Origin: JAVMKJ01 sp031732875
GTDB taxonomy: Bacteria > Pseudomonadota > Gammaproteobacteria > Competibacterales > Competibacteraceae
Direction: 5' to 3'
Assembly (NCBI GenBank): GCA_031732875.1
Contig: JAVMKL010000030.1
Span: forward strand, 1-45,651
DNA length: 45,651 nt
This document shows, one piece after another, positions 44,787 through 45,651 of the stretch (position 1 is its first letter; each line of letters starts with the position of its first letter). The notes below the pieces were generated by a model, which did not search any database, had not been told where the DNA came from, and saw only the letters and a program-made list of their open reading frames with translations. Both the position numbers and the translations under genes were made by a program.

Positions 44787-45651
44787 ATGTCCGATGTCAA
44801 GGTCTATCCCGTAACCGCCGAAGTGGCCGCCCACGCCTGGATCAACAACGATCAGTACCTGGAAATGTACCAGCGTTCGGTCGACGACCCGGAGGGTTTC
44901 TGGGCGGAGCAGGCCAAGCAATTCGTCACCTGGTCCAAACCATGGGACAAGGTACTGGACTGGGATTTCACCAAGGGCCACATCCGCTGGTTCGAGGGCG
45001 CCCAGCTCAACGTCAGCTACAACTGCCTCGACCGCCATCTGGCGACCCGCGGCGATCAGATCGCGATTATCTGGGAAGGTGATAATCCCACCGAAGACAA
45101 GAAGGTCACTTACAAGCAACTGCATGAAGACGTCTGCAAGTTCGCCAACGCCCTGAAGGGTCTGGGCGTCAAAAAGGGCGATCGGGTCTGCATCTACATG
45201 CCGATGATTCCCGAAACCGCGGTCGCCATGCTGGCCTGCACCCGGATCGGCGCCATCCACTCCATCGTGTTCGGCGGCTTCTCGCCCGACTCGCTGAAGG
45301 ACCGCATCCTCGACGCCACCTGCAACCTGGTCATCACCTCCGACGAAGGGATGCGTGGCGGGCGCAAGGTGCCGATGAAGGCCAACATCGACAAAGCTCT
45401 GCTCAGCACGCCGAGCGTGCAGAAGACCGTCGTAGTCAAACGCACCGGCGGCAACGTCGCCTGGGTCGAAGGCCGCGACGTGTGGTATCACGATCTGATG
45501 GCTCAGGCCTCCGCCGACTGCCCGCCGGAGCCCATGGATGCCGAGGATCCGCTGTTCATTCTCTACACCTCCGGCTCCACCGGCAAGCCCAAGGGCGTGT
45601 TGCACACCACCGGCGGCTATCTGCTGCACACGGCGATCACCCACAAGTACA
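44787..45651 (+). CDS. acs: Acetyl-CoA synthetase (5' part, runs off the window)
   Basis: The first 288 codons of an AMP-forming acetate-CoA ligase. The N-terminus has YPVTAEVAAHAWI and YLEMYQRSVDDPEGFW. LNVSYNCLDRHL, CIYMPMIPETAVAMLACTRI and GAIHSIVFGGFS are Acs blocks. The ATP/AMP signature YTSGSTGKPKGV appears near residue 264. It converts acetate, ATP and CoA to acetyl-CoA. AAGGAG lies 10 nt before the ATG. Full-length Acs is about 650 aa, so more than half lies outside the window. Confidence 0.95.
   Translation, partial: MSDVKVYPVTAEVAAHAWINNDQYLEMYQRSVDDPEGFWAEQAKQFVTWSKPWDKVLDWDFTKGHIRWFEGAQLNVSYNCLDRHLATRGDQIAIIWEGDNPTEDKKVTYKQLHEDVCKFANALKGLGVKKGDRVCIYMPMIPETAVAMLACTRIGAIHSIVFGGFSPDSLKDRILDATCNLVITSDEGMRGGRKVPMKANIDKALLSTPSVQKTVVVKRTGGNVAWVEGRDVWYHDLMAQASADCPPEPMDAEDPLFILYTSGSTGKPKGVLHTTGGYLLHTAITHKY

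Overview
The window reads as a chromosomal segment of a GC-rich gammaproteobacterium. The evidence is the conserved block trpF-trpB-trpA-accD-folC-dedD-cvpA-purF-metZ, the 2-oxoglutarate dehydrogenase operon sucA-sucB-lpdA, and dksA followed by gluQ. A Competibacteraceae-like host is a guess from overall gene content, not something the sequence proves. About 20 kb of housekeeping genes (25.4-45.6 kb) adjoin about 25 kb of accessory DNA (0-25.4 kb) that holds a large lipid/polyketide synthase locus and several decayed insertion sequences.

Region 1 (0-4.5 kb) carries a small HAD phosphatase-like gene and a polyamine set: a fold-III ornithine decarboxylase on the plus strand, convergent with a two-gene minus-strand operon, carboxynorspermidine/carboxyspermidine decarboxylase (nspC) and its dehydrogenase. 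Together they can make spermidine by the carboxyspermidine route, without S-adenosylmethionine decarboxylase.

Region 2 (4.6-7.4 kb) is scarred by mobile DNA. It has a dead IS1595-family element with 19-bp ends and no target duplication, the C-terminal stump of a PurD-like ATP-grasp protein abutting it, a further orphan C-terminal fragment, and a methyltransferase whose predicted start codon lies in a copy of the IS end.

Region 3 (7.8-23 kb, all minus strand) is the most unusual part. In transcription order it holds a 180-aa Leu/Arg-repeat protein, a 2750-aa synthase (NPD-NPD-KS-AT-ACP-KR-DH), a 1617-aa synthase (KS-AT-DH-phosphopantetheinyl transferase), a sulfotransferase and a methyltransferase. 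Domain order and motifs match the PUFA/secondary-lipid synthase superfamily (PfaA-D, HglE-like). Here two PfaD-like enoyl reductase domains are fused to the front of the main enzyme and only one ACP serves both proteins. A modified, possibly sulfated, long-chain lipid is the likely product, by inference. A MITE-like inverted repeat separates the synthases from the AT-rich tailoring genes.

Region 4 (23-25.4 kb) is AT-rich regulatory DNA followed by three decayed transposases (IS4/Tn5-like, ISAzo13-like, and a C-terminal remnant of another DDE transposase).

Region 5 (25.4-36 kb) makes tryptophan, malonyl-CoA, folylpolyglutamate and purine precursors, then methionine. A convincing SAM-II riboswitch followed by an intrinsic terminator sits between purF and metZ. 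A HAD phosphatase follows metZ and overlaps tail-to-tail with an SDR gene.

Region 6 (36.8-45.6 kb) holds sucA-sucB-lpdA on the minus strand with a good terminator, then dksA, gluQ and the 5' part of acs on the plus strand. The window ends inside acs.
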